DNA of 47,823 bases, taken from Prevotellaceae bacterium UBA6417. GTDB lineage: Bacteria > Bacteroidota > Bacteroidia > Bacteroidales > Bacteroidaceae. Numbering within the stretch: the stretch's first letter is position 1; the number at the start of each line of letters is the position of its first letter. The stretch is taken from NCBI GenBank assembly GCA_002439755.1, contig DJPH01000040.1, positions 13,717 to 61,539 on the forward strand, read 5' to 3'. Shown in pieces: positions 24,863 to 33,535 of the stretch. The notes under the pieces are model-generated. The model saw only the letters and a program-made list of their open reading frames with translations. It was not told the DNA's origin and searched no databases. The position numbers and the translations under genes were made by a program.

Positions 24863-26569
24863 TTATTTGCTCGTCAAAGTCTTGAACGTAGCATCATTCT
24901 GAAGCTTTGCAAACTCCAAGTCTTTAGAAGCATAGTCGGCCAAAGAGGCGTCCTTTGCAATTGCATCACGCAGGTTGTCGACAACAAGGCTGTTGTTGTT
25001 GGTACGGGCTGCAATGATAGCTTTCAGGTAACTTGTCATGGCATCTTTCTTCTGTACGGCTGCCAGTGTCTCAGCACCCTTCATATAGTCCTTTGCAAGG
25101 ATTTGTGCCAAAGCTGCGCTGTTGCTCTTCGTGTCACCGAAGGATTTGACAGCTTGTGCATAATTGCCTTGTTTCAAATACATATTTCCAAGAGCTTCGT
25201 TCAACGCTGCGCTACCACTGCCTTTCGACAAGTAGGTTTGAGCTGTTGCAAGATCGTTCTCCAGCAATGAAATCAAACCAAGATTAACATTGGGTTCTGC
25301 GGCATTTGCCTTTACAGACAATGCTTTCTTCAAGTAATCCTTGGCTTCGCTATATTTACCGTTGGCATAGGCCATAGTGGCTAAGTCGTTGTAAGCACGA
25401 TAGTCATTGGGATAGACCTGAGCTGTTTTCTTGTAGATGTCTTCCTTTTCATCGGCTTTGTCGGTCAGTGTTGCGCTATAGAGCAATTCTTCAACGCTCA
25501 ACTTGGAGGCATCAGATTTGTATTGTGCCTGGATTTCTTCATCGCTACGACCAATCAAATTGTAATTAATGGTCATGCGTGAACGACGCAATTGCGGAAG
25601 AATTTCTTTTGCCAAATCAGTGAACGCTGCAGATAAGTTGCGGATTTGGTGCTCACGCTCTTCAGGATCCTGATACATGGAAAGTACACGCAAGATAACT
25701 TCCTTGTCCTGCATATTGGATTGAGAAACCAATTCCTTGAAGCCATCCCAGTCTTCTGCGGTATATTTTGTATCCACATTAGCATCCAAACGTACTTTCT
25801 TGAGTTGGTTCTTAACATATTTATCAGTTGATTTCTGACGGTTCTTAGCTACTTGTGTATTCAGCTTCATACCGCCATCAGGTGATGCATATGCCGAAAT
25901 TTCGATGTTTTCCAAAGCCTTGCGTTCTTCATCAGCCTGAATATCCTTTAATGTTTGGATGAACTGCTGAACAGAAACGCCTTTCAATTCGCTGTTTCTG
26001 ATCTTAGCTTGCTGAATCAAGAACTTGATGCTTGCTTCTTGTTTCTGCTTGATTACATGCTGATAAGCATCGGGTGCAAAAGCCGTTCCGGCACTCTTCA
26101 GTGTGCGATTAACCAATTCGGACGTAGAGATTACGCCTTCGCCGATCTTTACATCGGGGATCTTGACGGTTTTCTTGCCTTTCTTTGCATTGAAAGTCAG
26201 GTACAAGTCACTCTTTTCCATTTCAGGAACATACTTGAAGTTGGCCTTCATCGTGTAGTTGCCGCCTACACGGTAGGAAATGGTTTGAGCATTACCCTCT
26301 ACTTTTTCGCCTTGGAACGTAGCCGGTTCACTTTGGGCACTTCCGCCTTGCCATTTCAATACCGGGGTAACAGTTACTGTAGCCTTTTTCTTCATATATT
26401 TCTGAGGAAAACGGCCATTAATGGTTACAGGAACCTGACCGCCCACAGATTCAAGCGGAGAGGGATTGATAGAAAAATTGTCTGATGACAATGCGCCCAT
26501 CTTGCTGCATGAAGTTGTAAGCATAGCTGCAGCAGCTAATGTCAGCGTCAAGTACAATTTACTTTGCAT
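24863..26569 (-). CDS. TPR lipoprotein with OmpA-like region
   Basis: A 568-residue lipoprotein (MLTTSC lipobox, Cys21). Residues about 25-150 are beta-rich. Residues about 215-360 resemble the OmpA/MotB peptidoglycan-binding fold (ENIEISAYASPDGGMKLNTQVAKNRQKSTDKYVKNQL). The C-terminal third has TPR-like repeats (PNDYRAYNDLATMAYANGKYSEAKDYLKKALSV, then AEPNVNLGLISLLENDLATAQTYL and ALGNMYLKQGNYAQAVKSF). Such proteins probably anchor envelope complexes to the cell wall; a link to PorE-type proteins of type IX secretion is possible because both neighbouring giant proteins carry sorting-type C-termini, but this is inference. It has its own promoter and terminator. Confidence 0.8.
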   Translation of the reverse strand: MQSKLYLTLTLAAAAMLTTSCSKMGALSSDNFSINPSPLESVGGQVPVTINGRFPQKYMKKKATVTVTPVLKWQGGSAQSEPATFQGEKVEGNAQTISYRVGGNYTMKANFKYVPEMEKSDLYLTFNAKKGKKTVKIPDVKIGEGVISTSELVNRTLKSAGTAFAPDAYQHVIKQKQEASIKFLIQQAKIRNSELKGVSVQQFIQTLKDIQADEERKALENIEISAYASPDGGMKLNTQVAKNRQKSTDKYVKNQLKKVRLDANVDTKYTAEDWDGFKELVSQSNMQDKEVILRVLSMYQDPEEREHQIRNLSAAFTDLAKEILPQLRRSRMTINYNLIGRSDEEIQAQYKSDASKLSVEELLYSATLTDKADEKEDIYKKTAQVYPNDYRAYNDLATMAYANGKYSEAKDYLKKALSVKANAAEPNVNLGLISLLENDLATAQTYLSKGSGSAALNEALGNMYLKQGNYAQAVKSFGDTKSNSAALAQILAKDYMKGAETLAAVQKKDAMTSYLKAIIAARTNNNSLVVDNLRDAIAKDASLADYASKDLEFAKLQNDATFKTLTSK

Positions 26570-26600
26570 AGATTAAAACATTTATCGTTTAACTTTGGGG

Positions 26601-26608
26601 CAAAGTTA
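26601..26608 (-). promoter_or_regulatory. -7 box for the TPR lipoprotein gene
   Basis: Minus strand TAACTTTG followed by C, 31 bp before the start codon. Confidence 0.65.
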
Positions 26609-26721
26609 CACAAAATCATCTGACATGTATGCCATTTTCCCGTTTATTTTGTTACATTTCTCTGAAAACATGCAGCTTCACAAGAAAAATGACAATTCCA
26701 CTGACCAAAGAGCTATATATA

Positions 26722-27372
26722 TTAGTTTGCAAGTGGTTGCTGCCACTTTGGCTTTACCCGTATGAGAGTCATGCCGTCGCGTAGAGGCAGAATCACTTTT
26801 TCCACCCGTTTGTCTTGTGCCACGAAATCGTTAAAAGCACATATTCCTTGCGTCTGTGCGTCATTATCGTATTCAGAATCTACGACATGACCATCCCACA
26901 GTGTATTGTCTGCCAATATGAACCCGCCATCTTCAAGAACATTTAACGACATTTCGTAATATTCCTTGTACTGGCGTTTGTTCCCGTCTATAAATATCAT
27001 GTCGAAACGCTCGCTTTTGTCCAGATCCTTTAATACATCCCCTATCCTGAATTCGATATGTTCGGCCCATGGTGATTGCTCCAAGCGCGTTCGGGTGAAG
27101 TCTTCCAGCTCGTCATTTATCTCGTAAGTGACTATCTTTCCATTGTCAGTTAAGGCCGAAGCCATGCAGAGTGCAGAATAACCTGTATAGGTCCCAATCT
27201 CCAATATGCGGTGCGGACGTATCATCTGTACCACCATTCTCAAAAAGCACCCTTGCAGATGTCCGGAAGCCATGTGGGAGCGGACAAGATAAATGTTGGT
27301 CTCCCTGTACAGGCGGGCCATATAGGGATTCTCTTCGTCTATGTGAGACAGTATATAGTCTTCCAAATCCAT
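26722..27372 (-). CDS. Class I SAM-dependent O-methyltransferase (COMT-like)
   Basis: A 216-residue protein of the Methyltransf_3 family. It has ILEIGTYTGYSALCMASAL (motif I), IVTYEINDELEDFTRTRLEQ, the metal-site region FDMIFIDGNKRQYKEYYEM and ADNTLWDGHVV. These enzymes methylate catechol-type hydroxyls or, for the TrmR/YrrM group, wobble uridine derivatives in tRNA; which applies is not clear. The ATG at 27372 is 17 bp after the aroQ stop. A TTG at 27393 would overlap aroQ and is unlikely. Confidence 0.87.
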   Translation of the reverse strand: MDLEDYILSHIDEENPYMARLYRETNIYLVRSHMASGHLQGCFLRMVVQMIRPHRILEIGTYTGYSALCMASALTDNGKIVTYEINDELEDFTRTRLEQSPWAEHIEFRIGDVLKDLDKSERFDMIFIDGNKRQYKEYYEMSLNVLEDGGFILADNTLWDGHVVDSEYDNDAQTQGICAFNDFVAQDKRVEKVILPLRDGMTLIRVKPKWQQPLAN

Positions 27373-27389
27373 GCCGGCAGAATAGCGTC

Positions 27390-27821
27390 TCAACTTTGTT
27401 TCTTGTAGTCTACAAGTGCTTCGATTGCAAGGCGGTAGCCATTCATTCCAAAGCCGCAGATAACTCCTTTGCAGGCGGGAGATATCATGGAGTGGTGACG
27501 GAATGCTTCGCGCCGGAAAACGTTTGATATATGCAGCTCTACCACAGGTGTTGTAATGGAACGGATGGCATCATGAAGCGCTACGGATGTATGCGTGTAG
27601 GCACCTGCATTAAGGATGATGCCATCATAGCTGAACCCGACCTCATGTATCTTGTCTATCATAAACCCCTCCACGTTACTTTGGAAGTAATCGATTTGTA
27701 TCTCCGGATAAGCTGCCCGCAATTGGCTCAGGCAGGTATCAAAACCCTCGCTACCATAAATCTCGGGTTCGCGCACACCAAGCAGGTTCAGGTTGGGACC
27801 GTTAATTATTTGTATTCTCAT
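27390..27821 (-). CDS. aroQ: Type II 3-dehydroquinate dehydratase AroQ
   Basis: A 143-residue enzyme of the shikimate pathway that converts 3-dehydroquinate to 3-dehydroshikimate. The signature NGPNLNLLGVREPEIYG is at residues 7-23 with the catalytic Tyr22. NAGAYTHTS (Asn71) and ELHISN (His97) complete the active site. The length is typical for the dodecameric type II enzyme. The start MRIQIINGPN is set by homology and by the -7 box at 27867-27874. The O-methyltransferase follows on the same transcript. Confidence 0.95.
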   Translation of the reverse strand: MRIQIINGPNLNLLGVREPEIYGSEGFDTCLSQLRAAYPEIQIDYFQSNVEGFMIDKIHEVGFSYDGIILNAGAYTHTSVALHDAIRSITTPVVELHISNVFRREAFRHHSMISPACKGVICGFGMNGYRLAIEALVDYKKQS

Positions 27822-27845
27822 AGATGCTATTCTTTCCGATTTTGC

Positions 27846-27853
27846 TACTTTTG
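27846..27853 (+). promoter_or_regulatory. -7 box for xerD
   Basis: TACTTTTG followed by C, 20 bp before the xerD start codon. It faces the aroQ -7 box at 27867-27874. Confidence 0.5.
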
Positions 27854-27866
27854 CTCCATATAGTGG

Positions 27867-27874
27867 CAAAGTTA
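27867..27874 (-). promoter_or_regulatory. -7 box for aroQ, touching the xerD start codon
   Basis: Minus strand TAACTTTG. Its last base on the plus strand is the A of the xerD ATG. Both transcripts would start near 27860. Confidence 0.55.
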
Positions 27875-28872
27875 TGAAAAATATCTCCAAAACTGCGACA
27901 TCCGACGGCAATAATCTTGACGGCATCCGCTCTGCCGAGCGTGAAGGACTGTTGAAACGTTACCATAGTTACCTGCTTTTGGAAAAGTCTTTTTCCGCCA
28001 ATACGGTGGATGCTTACCTGCGCGATGTAGAAAAACTGCTCGTTTTTCTCGGCAACTCGGGTCTGCAGCCGCAAGAAGCCCGCATTGAAGACCTCAGAGC
28101 GTTTGCCGCAGGCCTGCACGACATAGGCATAGAGCCCCGTTCGCAAGCCCGCATCCTGAGCGGTGTGCGTTCGCTATACCGCTTCATGATGTTGGAACAC
28201 CTAATAGATGACGACCCTTCCGAGCTGCTTGAATCCCCCAAGATTGGCTTCCATCTGCCATCGGTCCTTTCGGTTGAAGAGATAGACCGCATGATTTCGT
28301 GCATTGACCTAAGCAAAAAGGAAGGGCAGAGAAATCGTGCTATCATTGAGACTCTTTACAGTTGTGGCTTGCGTGTCAGCGAGCTTTGCCATTTAAAAAT
28401 TTCCAATCTGTATTTGCAGGAAGGCTATATCCGCATTTTCGGAAAGGGCAGCAAGGAACGTCTTGTGCCCATTTCGCCGCGTGCCGTCAAGGAGCTGCAA
28501 AACTATTTCATTGACCGCAACATGCTGGACATACCGCCCGAATATGCCGACTATGTGTTCATCACTGTTCGCCGGCATACCAAAAACATCGGACGTATCA
28601 TGGTTTTCTGCCTCATCAAAGCCTTGGCAAAGGCTGCGGGAATTGACAAAGACATCAGTCCCCACACGCTTCGCCACAGCTTTGCCACCCATTTGTTGGA
28701 AGGAGGTGCCGACCTACGTGCCATCCAGGCCATGCTTGGACACGAAAGCATTGCCACAACCGAGATCTACACCCACATAGACCGCTCGCGCCTGCGTCAG
28801 GAAATATTGGAACATCATCCCCGCAACATTGCCAGTCGGCAGCACACACCATCCCCGCGGGATGGCAGATAG
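27874..28872 (+). CDS. xerD: Site-specific tyrosine recombinase XerD
   Basis: A 332-residue tyrosine recombinase. Residues about 20-115 are the SAM-like N-terminal core-binding domain (LLKRYHSYLLLEKSFSANTVDAYLRDVEKLL). The catalytic domain carries Arg167 (CGLRVSE), His264 and Arg267 (HTLRHSFATHLL), His290 (LGHESI) and the nucleophile Tyr299 (TTEIYTHI). FGKGSKERLVPI is the conserved beta-hairpin. The context is chromosomal housekeeping, not an integron or phage, so dimer resolution at dif is likely. The N-terminus (about 20 residues) and a basic 20-residue C-terminal tail are extra. The start is taken from the promoter. Confidence 0.92.
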   Translation: MKNISKTATSDGNNLDGIRSAEREGLLKRYHSYLLLEKSFSANTVDAYLRDVEKLLVFLGNSGLQPQEARIEDLRAFAAGLHDIGIEPRSQARILSGVRSLYRFMMLEHLIDDDPSELLESPKIGFHLPSVLSVEEIDRMISCIDLSKKEGQRNRAIIETLYSCGLRVSELCHLKISNLYLQEGYIRIFGKGSKERLVPISPRAVKELQNYFIDRNMLDIPPEYADYVFITVRRHTKNIGRIMVFCLIKALAKAAGIDKDISPHTLRHSFATHLLEGGADLRAIQAMLGHESIATTEIYTHIDRSRLRQEILEHHPRNIASRQHTPSPRDGR

Positions 28873-28940
28873 GCACAGAAGTCTCTACATACATTGCCCG
28901 CCCTTGCCTTTCCTTGCCGCCATAAAAAGCCTGATGTTTA

Positions 28941-28971
28941 TTGGCTTTCTCGAAACTTTCCATTAATTTTG
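28941..28971 (+). promoter_or_regulatory. Promoter of the GH3-like enzyme operon
   Basis: TTGG at 28941-28944 and TAATTTTG at 28964-28971 are 19 bp apart. It lies 31 bp before the start codon. Confidence 0.6.
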
Positions 28972-29002
28972 CTCTTGATTCGAACTTTACGAAGACCAGA
29001 CA

Positions 29003-30511
29003 ATGAGCATAACATCTCTTATACGTCCTTATTTCGAAAGCCGCTACCGCCATTCCGAGCAGTGCGAACGAAACGCCGATGATGTGCAACGCCGTCTGTT
29101 GCAAAGACTGTTGCAACAGGCAGCCGGCACAGAATGGGGACAAAAATATCACTATGACGGCATCCGCAACTACGGGCAATTTGCCAAAGATGTGCCGGTA
29201 TGCACCTACGAAGACCTGAAAGGCTATATCGACCGTATGCGACATGGCGAGAAGGACATACTGTGGCCGGGTCGCATAAAGTGGTATGCCAAGTCGTCGG
29301 GCACTACCAATGACAAGAGCAAGTATATACCCGTGAGCCAGGAAGGGCTGCAAGGCATCCACTATGCCGGCGGAAAGGATGTTGTGGCCTATTATCTTCA
29401 CAACAATCCACAAAGCAGACTTTTCGACGGACGCGCACTGATTCTGGGCGGAAGTCACGAACCCAACTACAACGTTCCCGAGAGTCTGGTGGGTGACTTG
29501 AGTGCCATCCTGATTGAAAACATCAATCCCCTGGCCAACATGGTAAGGATACCACCCAAGAAGATAGCCTTATTGTCTGACTTCGAGACCAAGCGCGACC
29601 TCATAGCACGTATGGCCATGAACAAGAACGTCACCAATTTGAGTGGTGTTCCTTCGTGGATGCTTTCCGTGCTGAGCCGCATGTTGGAACTTGCAGGCAA
29701 GGACCATGTCACCGACATCTGGCCTAATCTTGAAGTGTTCTTCCACGGAGGCGTGGCCTTTACGCCCTACAGGCAAACCTACGAAAAGCTCATTCCTTCG
29801 GACAAGATGCACTACATGGAGACCTACAATGCCAGTGAAGGATTCTTCGGGCTCCAAGACGATCCATCCGACAAGGCCATGCGTCTGATGACCGGCTACG
29901 GGGTCTTCTACGAGTTCATTCCGCTTGAGGAAGTGGGCAAAGACCATCCCCGGGTGTTGCCATTATGGGAAGTAGAGACCGGAAAGAACTATGCCATCGT
30001 CATCACTACCACGTGCGGACTGTGGCGCTATCAGATAGGCGACACCGTAAAGTTTACCTCCGTACGTCCCTATAAGTTTGTCATCAGCGGCCGCACCAAG
30101 AGCTTCATCAATGCCTTTGGCGAGGAGCTCATCGTTGACAATGCAGAGAAAGGGCTGGCCGAAGCATGCAAGGCAACAGGAGCCATAGTCAGCGAATACA
30201 CCGCTGCCCCCATCTTTATGGATGCCAATGCCAAATGCCGGCATCAATGGATGATAGAATTCCGTGTAAAGCCCGATTCCGTGGAGCACTTTGCCACCGT
30301 GTTGGACGAGGCATTGCAGAAAATCAACTCCGACTATGAGGCCAAACGCAGCAAAAACATCACCTTACAGCCGTTGGAGGTCATTACAGCCCGCACCGGC
30401 CTCTTTGATGATTGGCTGAAGGGAAAAGGCAAGTTGGGAGGCCAGCACAAAGTGCCCCGCCTCTGCAATAACAGGAACATCATGGACGAACTCATCGGCC
30501 TGAACAAGTAA
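29003..30511 (+). CDS. GH3 auxin-responsive promoter-like acyl-adenylating protein
   Basis: A 502-residue member of the GH3 family, related to plant acyl-acid-amido synthetases in the ANL superfamily. The ATP-binding motif is WYAKSSGTTNDKSKYIPVS near residue 95. YNASEGFFG, TTCGLWRYQIGDTVKFTS and ISGRTKSFINAFGEEL are the later conserved boxes. Bacterial members probably activate carboxylic acids by adenylation and transfer them to an amine; the substrate is unknown. The Big_5 lipoprotein gene starts 10 bp after its stop, so it heads a three-gene operon with two envelope proteins. Confidence 0.87.
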   Translation: MSITSLIRPYFESRYRHSEQCERNADDVQRRLLQRLLQQAAGTEWGQKYHYDGIRNYGQFAKDVPVCTYEDLKGYIDRMRHGEKDILWPGRIKWYAKSSGTTNDKSKYIPVSQEGLQGIHYAGGKDVVAYYLHNNPQSRLFDGRALILGGSHEPNYNVPESLVGDLSAILIENINPLANMVRIPPKKIALLSDFETKRDLIARMAMNKNVTNLSGVPSWMLSVLSRMLELAGKDHVTDIWPNLEVFFHGGVAFTPYRQTYEKLIPSDKMHYMETYNASEGFFGLQDDPSDKAMRLMTGYGVFYEFIPLEEVGKDHPRVLPLWEVETGKNYAIVITTTCGLWRYQIGDTVKFTSVRPYKFVISGRTKSFINAFGEELIVDNAEKGLAEACKATGAIVSEYTAAPIFMDANAKCRHQWMIEFRVKPDSVEHFATVLDEALQKINSDYEAKRSKNITLQPLEVITARTGLFDDWLKGKGKLGGQHKVPRLCNNRNIMDELIGLNK

Positions 30512-30521
30512 CAGCAAGCAC

Positions 30522-32441
30522 ATGAAGCTAAGCCGCCTACTCAGCGTTCTCTTTTTTGCCGCATTGCTCGCCTTAGGATGTGCAAGCCCCGGAAGTCCCG
30601 ATGGCGGGCCTTACGACGAAACCCCTCCGATGGTGGTCGGCTCAACCCCTAAATATGGCAATCTCAACACTAAGAGCAAGAAAGTGGAGATCTACTTCAA
30701 CGAATTTATCAAAGTAGAGAATGCCTCGGAAAAAGTCGTGGTAAGTCCGCCACAGCTGAACCAGCCCGAGATAACAGGTCTGGGAAAGAAAATCAAGGTA
30801 TCCCTACAGGACTCGCTGAAAGACAACACAACCTACACCATAGACTTCTCGGATGCCATCGTCGACAATAACGAGGGAAACCCCTTGGGCCATTACACAT
30901 TTGTGTTTTCAACTGGCAACACCACAGACACCATGGAAGTGGCAGGCAAGGTGCTTGACGCACGCAACTTAGAGCCCGTTAAGGGAATTCTGGTAGGTCT
31001 TCATAGCGACACCACAGACTCGGCTTTCCTGAAACGTCCATTCGTGCGTGTGGCACGCACCAACGGGAGCGGCGAGTTCATTGTAAAAGGTGTGGCTCCC
31101 GGCCGATACCGTGCCTATGCCCTCGAGGATGCCGACGGCAACTTTGCCTTTTCACAAAAGAGCGAACGCATTGCCTTTCTGCCCAAAGTGTTCGAGACGG
31201 GCAGCTATCCCGACGTGCGTCCCGACACGGTTTGGCACGACAGCATCCACATTGACAGCATCCGCATTGTTCACTTCACCCATTACACCCCCGACAATCT
31301 GGTGTTGATGGCCTTCTTGGAAAGCCATCAGGAAAGGCATCTGCTGAAGACCGAAAGGCCGGTGCCGGAGCATTTCGATGTGTATTTCACTGCACCGTCG
31401 ACCGAGATCCCGAAGCTGAAAGGGCTGAATTTCGACGAGAAAGATGCCATTGCTCTGGTACGCACCCAGGGCAACGACACCCTTTCCTACTGGTTGAAAG
31501 ACACGGCACTTGTACACCAGGACACTCTGCTGGCCACTTATACCTATCTCGAAACCGACACCACGGGACAACTGGCCGAGCGCACCGACACCATCAGTTT
31601 CGTATCCAAGATTTCGCGGGCCAAGCAGTTGAAACTGCAGGCCGAGCAGGAAAAGAAGTGGAAAAAGGAACAGGAGAGGCTGAAAAAGAAGAACCAGCCC
31701 TATCAAACCCGTATGCCTGTGCCTCCGTTTGAGCTGAAGCTCACCGGCACAACCACCATAGCTCCCGACGAGAACCTTACACTGGTGGGCAAGGAACCTA
31801 TCGCATCTATCGACACAACCAAAATACATCTGCAGCTGCGCATCGACTCAACCTACCATGAGGCCGGCTATCTGTTGAAGCCACATCCCTTATCCCTGTT
31901 CCGCGCAACCCTATATGCCGAATGGCGTCCCCAGCAGGAGTACCAGCTGGTTATCGACTCAGCAGCATTCATTAATATATATGGTCAGGCATCGAATGCC
32001 CAGAAATACAACATCAGTGTGCCCAGCCTCGACACCTACGCCTCACTATTTCTCAACCTCAAGGGTGTGGAAGACACCATGGCCGTTGTGGAGCTTCTCA
32101 GCTCTGCCGACAAACCGTTGCGGAGTGTGCGAAGCAAGGACGGACGTGCCGAATTCTACTTTCTGAAACCCGGAAGCTACTATGTGAGGCTCTTCATCGA
32201 CCGCAACGGCAACGGCAAATGGGATAGTGGCGACTACGAATCCGGCACATTGCCCGAAGAGACCTATTATTATCCTCACAAGCTCAATCTACGTGCCTTA
32301 TGGGACGTAGAGCAGGACTGGGATATCAGGGCCGTGCCCATCATTAGGCAGAAGCCGCTGGAAATCACCAAACAAAAGCCCGACAAGAAGAAAACAATCC
32401 AAAATAGAAATGCGCAACGTGAAAGAGACAAGAACCGGTAG
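30522..32441 (+). CDS. Big_5 (Ig-like) domain lipoprotein
   Basis: A 639-residue lipoprotein (ALLALGC lipobox, Cys20) followed by the characteristic CASPGSPDGGPYDETPPMV linker. Residues about 35-130 are an Ig-like Big_5 domain (FNEFIKVENASEKVVVSPP, TTYTIDFSDAIVDNNEGN, FVFSTG). A carboxypeptidase-regulatory-like domain follows (VAGKVLDARNLEPVKGILVGLHSD, FIVKGVAPGRYRAYALEDADGNFAF). There is a charged, coiled-coil-like stretch near 360-390 (KQLKLQAEQEKKWKKEQERLKKKN). The C-terminal end is highly basic. It is a conserved outer-envelope protein of Bacteroidetes of unknown function. Its end overlaps the next gene by 32 bp. Confidence 0.85.
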   Translation: MKLSRLLSVLFFAALLALGCASPGSPDGGPYDETPPMVVGSTPKYGNLNTKSKKVEIYFNEFIKVENASEKVVVSPPQLNQPEITGLGKKIKVSLQDSLKDNTTYTIDFSDAIVDNNEGNPLGHYTFVFSTGNTTDTMEVAGKVLDARNLEPVKGILVGLHSDTTDSAFLKRPFVRVARTNGSGEFIVKGVAPGRYRAYALEDADGNFAFSQKSERIAFLPKVFETGSYPDVRPDTVWHDSIHIDSIRIVHFTHYTPDNLVLMAFLESHQERHLLKTERPVPEHFDVYFTAPSTEIPKLKGLNFDEKDAIALVRTQGNDTLSYWLKDTALVHQDTLLATYTYLETDTTGQLAERTDTISFVSKISRAKQLKLQAEQEKKWKKEQERLKKKNQPYQTRMPVPPFELKLTGTTTIAPDENLTLVGKEPIASIDTTKIHLQLRIDSTYHEAGYLLKPHPLSLFRATLYAEWRPQQEYQLVIDSAAFINIYGQASNAQKYNISVPSLDTYASLFLNLKGVEDTMAVVELLSSADKPLRSVRSKDGRAEFYFLKPGSYYVRLFIDRNGNGKWDSGDYESGTLPEETYYYPHKLNLRALWDVEQDWDIRAVPIIRQKPLEITKQKPDKKKTIQNRNAQRERDKNR

Positions 32442-33243
32442 AGTGTGGGCATTGGTGATGGCCTTGAGCCTCGTCCTATCGGCAGCAAGAGCCCAGAGTG
32501 TGGACAACACGGCTTTCAAGAGCGGCGAAACGCTACAATACGACCTGTACTACAATTGGAAGTTCGTGTGGGTCAAGGCAGGTTCGGCTTCGATGAGCAT
32601 CACCTCGACCATCTACAACGGACAGCCGGCCTATCGCACACGCCTGCTCACACGCGGCTCGTCGCAGGCCGACAGATTCTTTGTGCTGCGCGACACACTC
32701 ACAAGCATCGTGACACAGGCCGACATGTTGCCACGCTACTACTCCAAGACCGACCTTGAAGACAAGTCATATCGCCAACGCAACGTATGGTTCAGCTACA
32801 GCAACGGCCGTGCCCATGCTCGTCAGCGATATATCAATCCACACGGCGTGGTGAGCTGGAAGACAGAGAGCGACAACCTGTGCATCTTTGACATGCTGAG
32901 CATCATGCTGCGTGCACGCTCGTTTGACACTTCGGGCTACAAGAAAGGACACAAGATAAAATTCACCATGACCGACGGCGACGGCATCAGCACGCAGACC
33001 CTCATCTACAGGGGCCGGAAAAACCTGAAGATGAAGAACGGCAGTGCCACCTACCGTTGCCTGGTGCTCTCGTTCGTGGAATACGAGAAAGGCAAGGAAA
33101 AGGAAGTGGTTACATTCTATGTTACCGATGACAAGAACCACATTCCCGTGAGGCTCGACCTTTTTCTCCGCATAGGCACAGCCAAGGCCTACCTGGTAGG
33201 ACACAAAGGAGTGCGCAACCCCATAACCTCCAAAATCAAGTAG
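32410..33243 (+). CDS. DUF3108 family secreted protein
   Basis: A 277-residue protein with a signal peptide (RVWALVMALSLVLSAARAQ). The DUF3108 pattern is clear: FKSGETLQYDLYYNWKFVWVKAGSASMSI near the N-terminus, YSKTDLEDKSYRQRNVWFSY in the middle, and YVTDDKNHIPVRLDLFLRIGTAKAYLVGHKG near the end. Function is unknown; the family is periplasmic and often sits beside the Big_5 lipoprotein in this phylum. The ATG at 32410 overlaps the preceding gene by 32 bp, and no later Met preserves the full signal region well. A repeat copy starts 28 bp after its stop. Confidence 0.88.
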   Translation: MRNVKETRTGRVWALVMALSLVLSAARAQSVDNTAFKSGETLQYDLYYNWKFVWVKAGSASMSITSTIYNGQPAYRTRLLTRGSSQADRFFVLRDTLTSIVTQADMLPRYYSKTDLEDKSYRQRNVWFSYSNGRAHARQRYINPHGVVSWKTESDNLCIFDMLSIMLRARSFDTSGYKKGHKIKFTMTDGDGISTQTLIYRGRKNLKMKNGSATYRCLVLSFVEYEKGKEKEVVTFYVTDDKNHIPVRLDLFLRIGTAKAYLVGHKGVRNPITSKIK

Positions 33244-33270
33244 CTTCAACACAGCTCAGGCAGACAGCCT

Positions 33271-33435
33271 GTTGCGATGTGTACAGATTGAAGTTGCGAT
33301 GTGTACATATCGCAGGTCACGATGTGGCTGATTGCAGAGTGTTTCATGTACATGAAACACATTGTGATATGTACAGGAAACAACCTGTTTCCCCTATAGG
33401 AAACACCCTGTTTCATGTGCATGAAACACACTGCA
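33271..33435 (+). repeat. Palindrome-rich intergenic repeat, copy C
   Basis: It opens with GTTGCGATGTGTACA twice, then GATGTGGCTGATTGCA, then the palindrome GTGTTTCATGTACATGAAAC (arms continue to AC). It next has GTACAGGAAACAACC, a GTTTCC/GGAAAC pair around CCTATA and GTTTCATGTGCATGAAAC. Positions 33303-33429 align to copy A 2821-2947 without gaps at 88 percent identity by hand count. Confidence 0.85.
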
Positions 33436-33468
33436 GTCCCAAAGACCTCAGCAAAGGACTGTTGATGT

Positions 33469-33499
33469 TTTGTCCTGAGATAAAAAATAAGTACCTTTG
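33469..33499 (+). promoter_or_regulatory. Promoter of the ychF-lgt operon
   Basis: TTTG at 33469-33472 and TACCTTTG at 33492-33499 are exactly 19 bp apart. It lies 36 bp before the start codon and directly after repeat copy C. Confidence 0.8.
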
Positions 33500-33535
33500 C
33501 GCATTGAAACAAGTTAACATCAGAACACACGGATT

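Noticed and set aside
27874..28872. XerD-like recombinase as integrase of a mobile element
   Set aside because: Housekeeping genes flank it, there are no attachment-site repeats or mobility genes, and the sequence fits chromosomal XerD.
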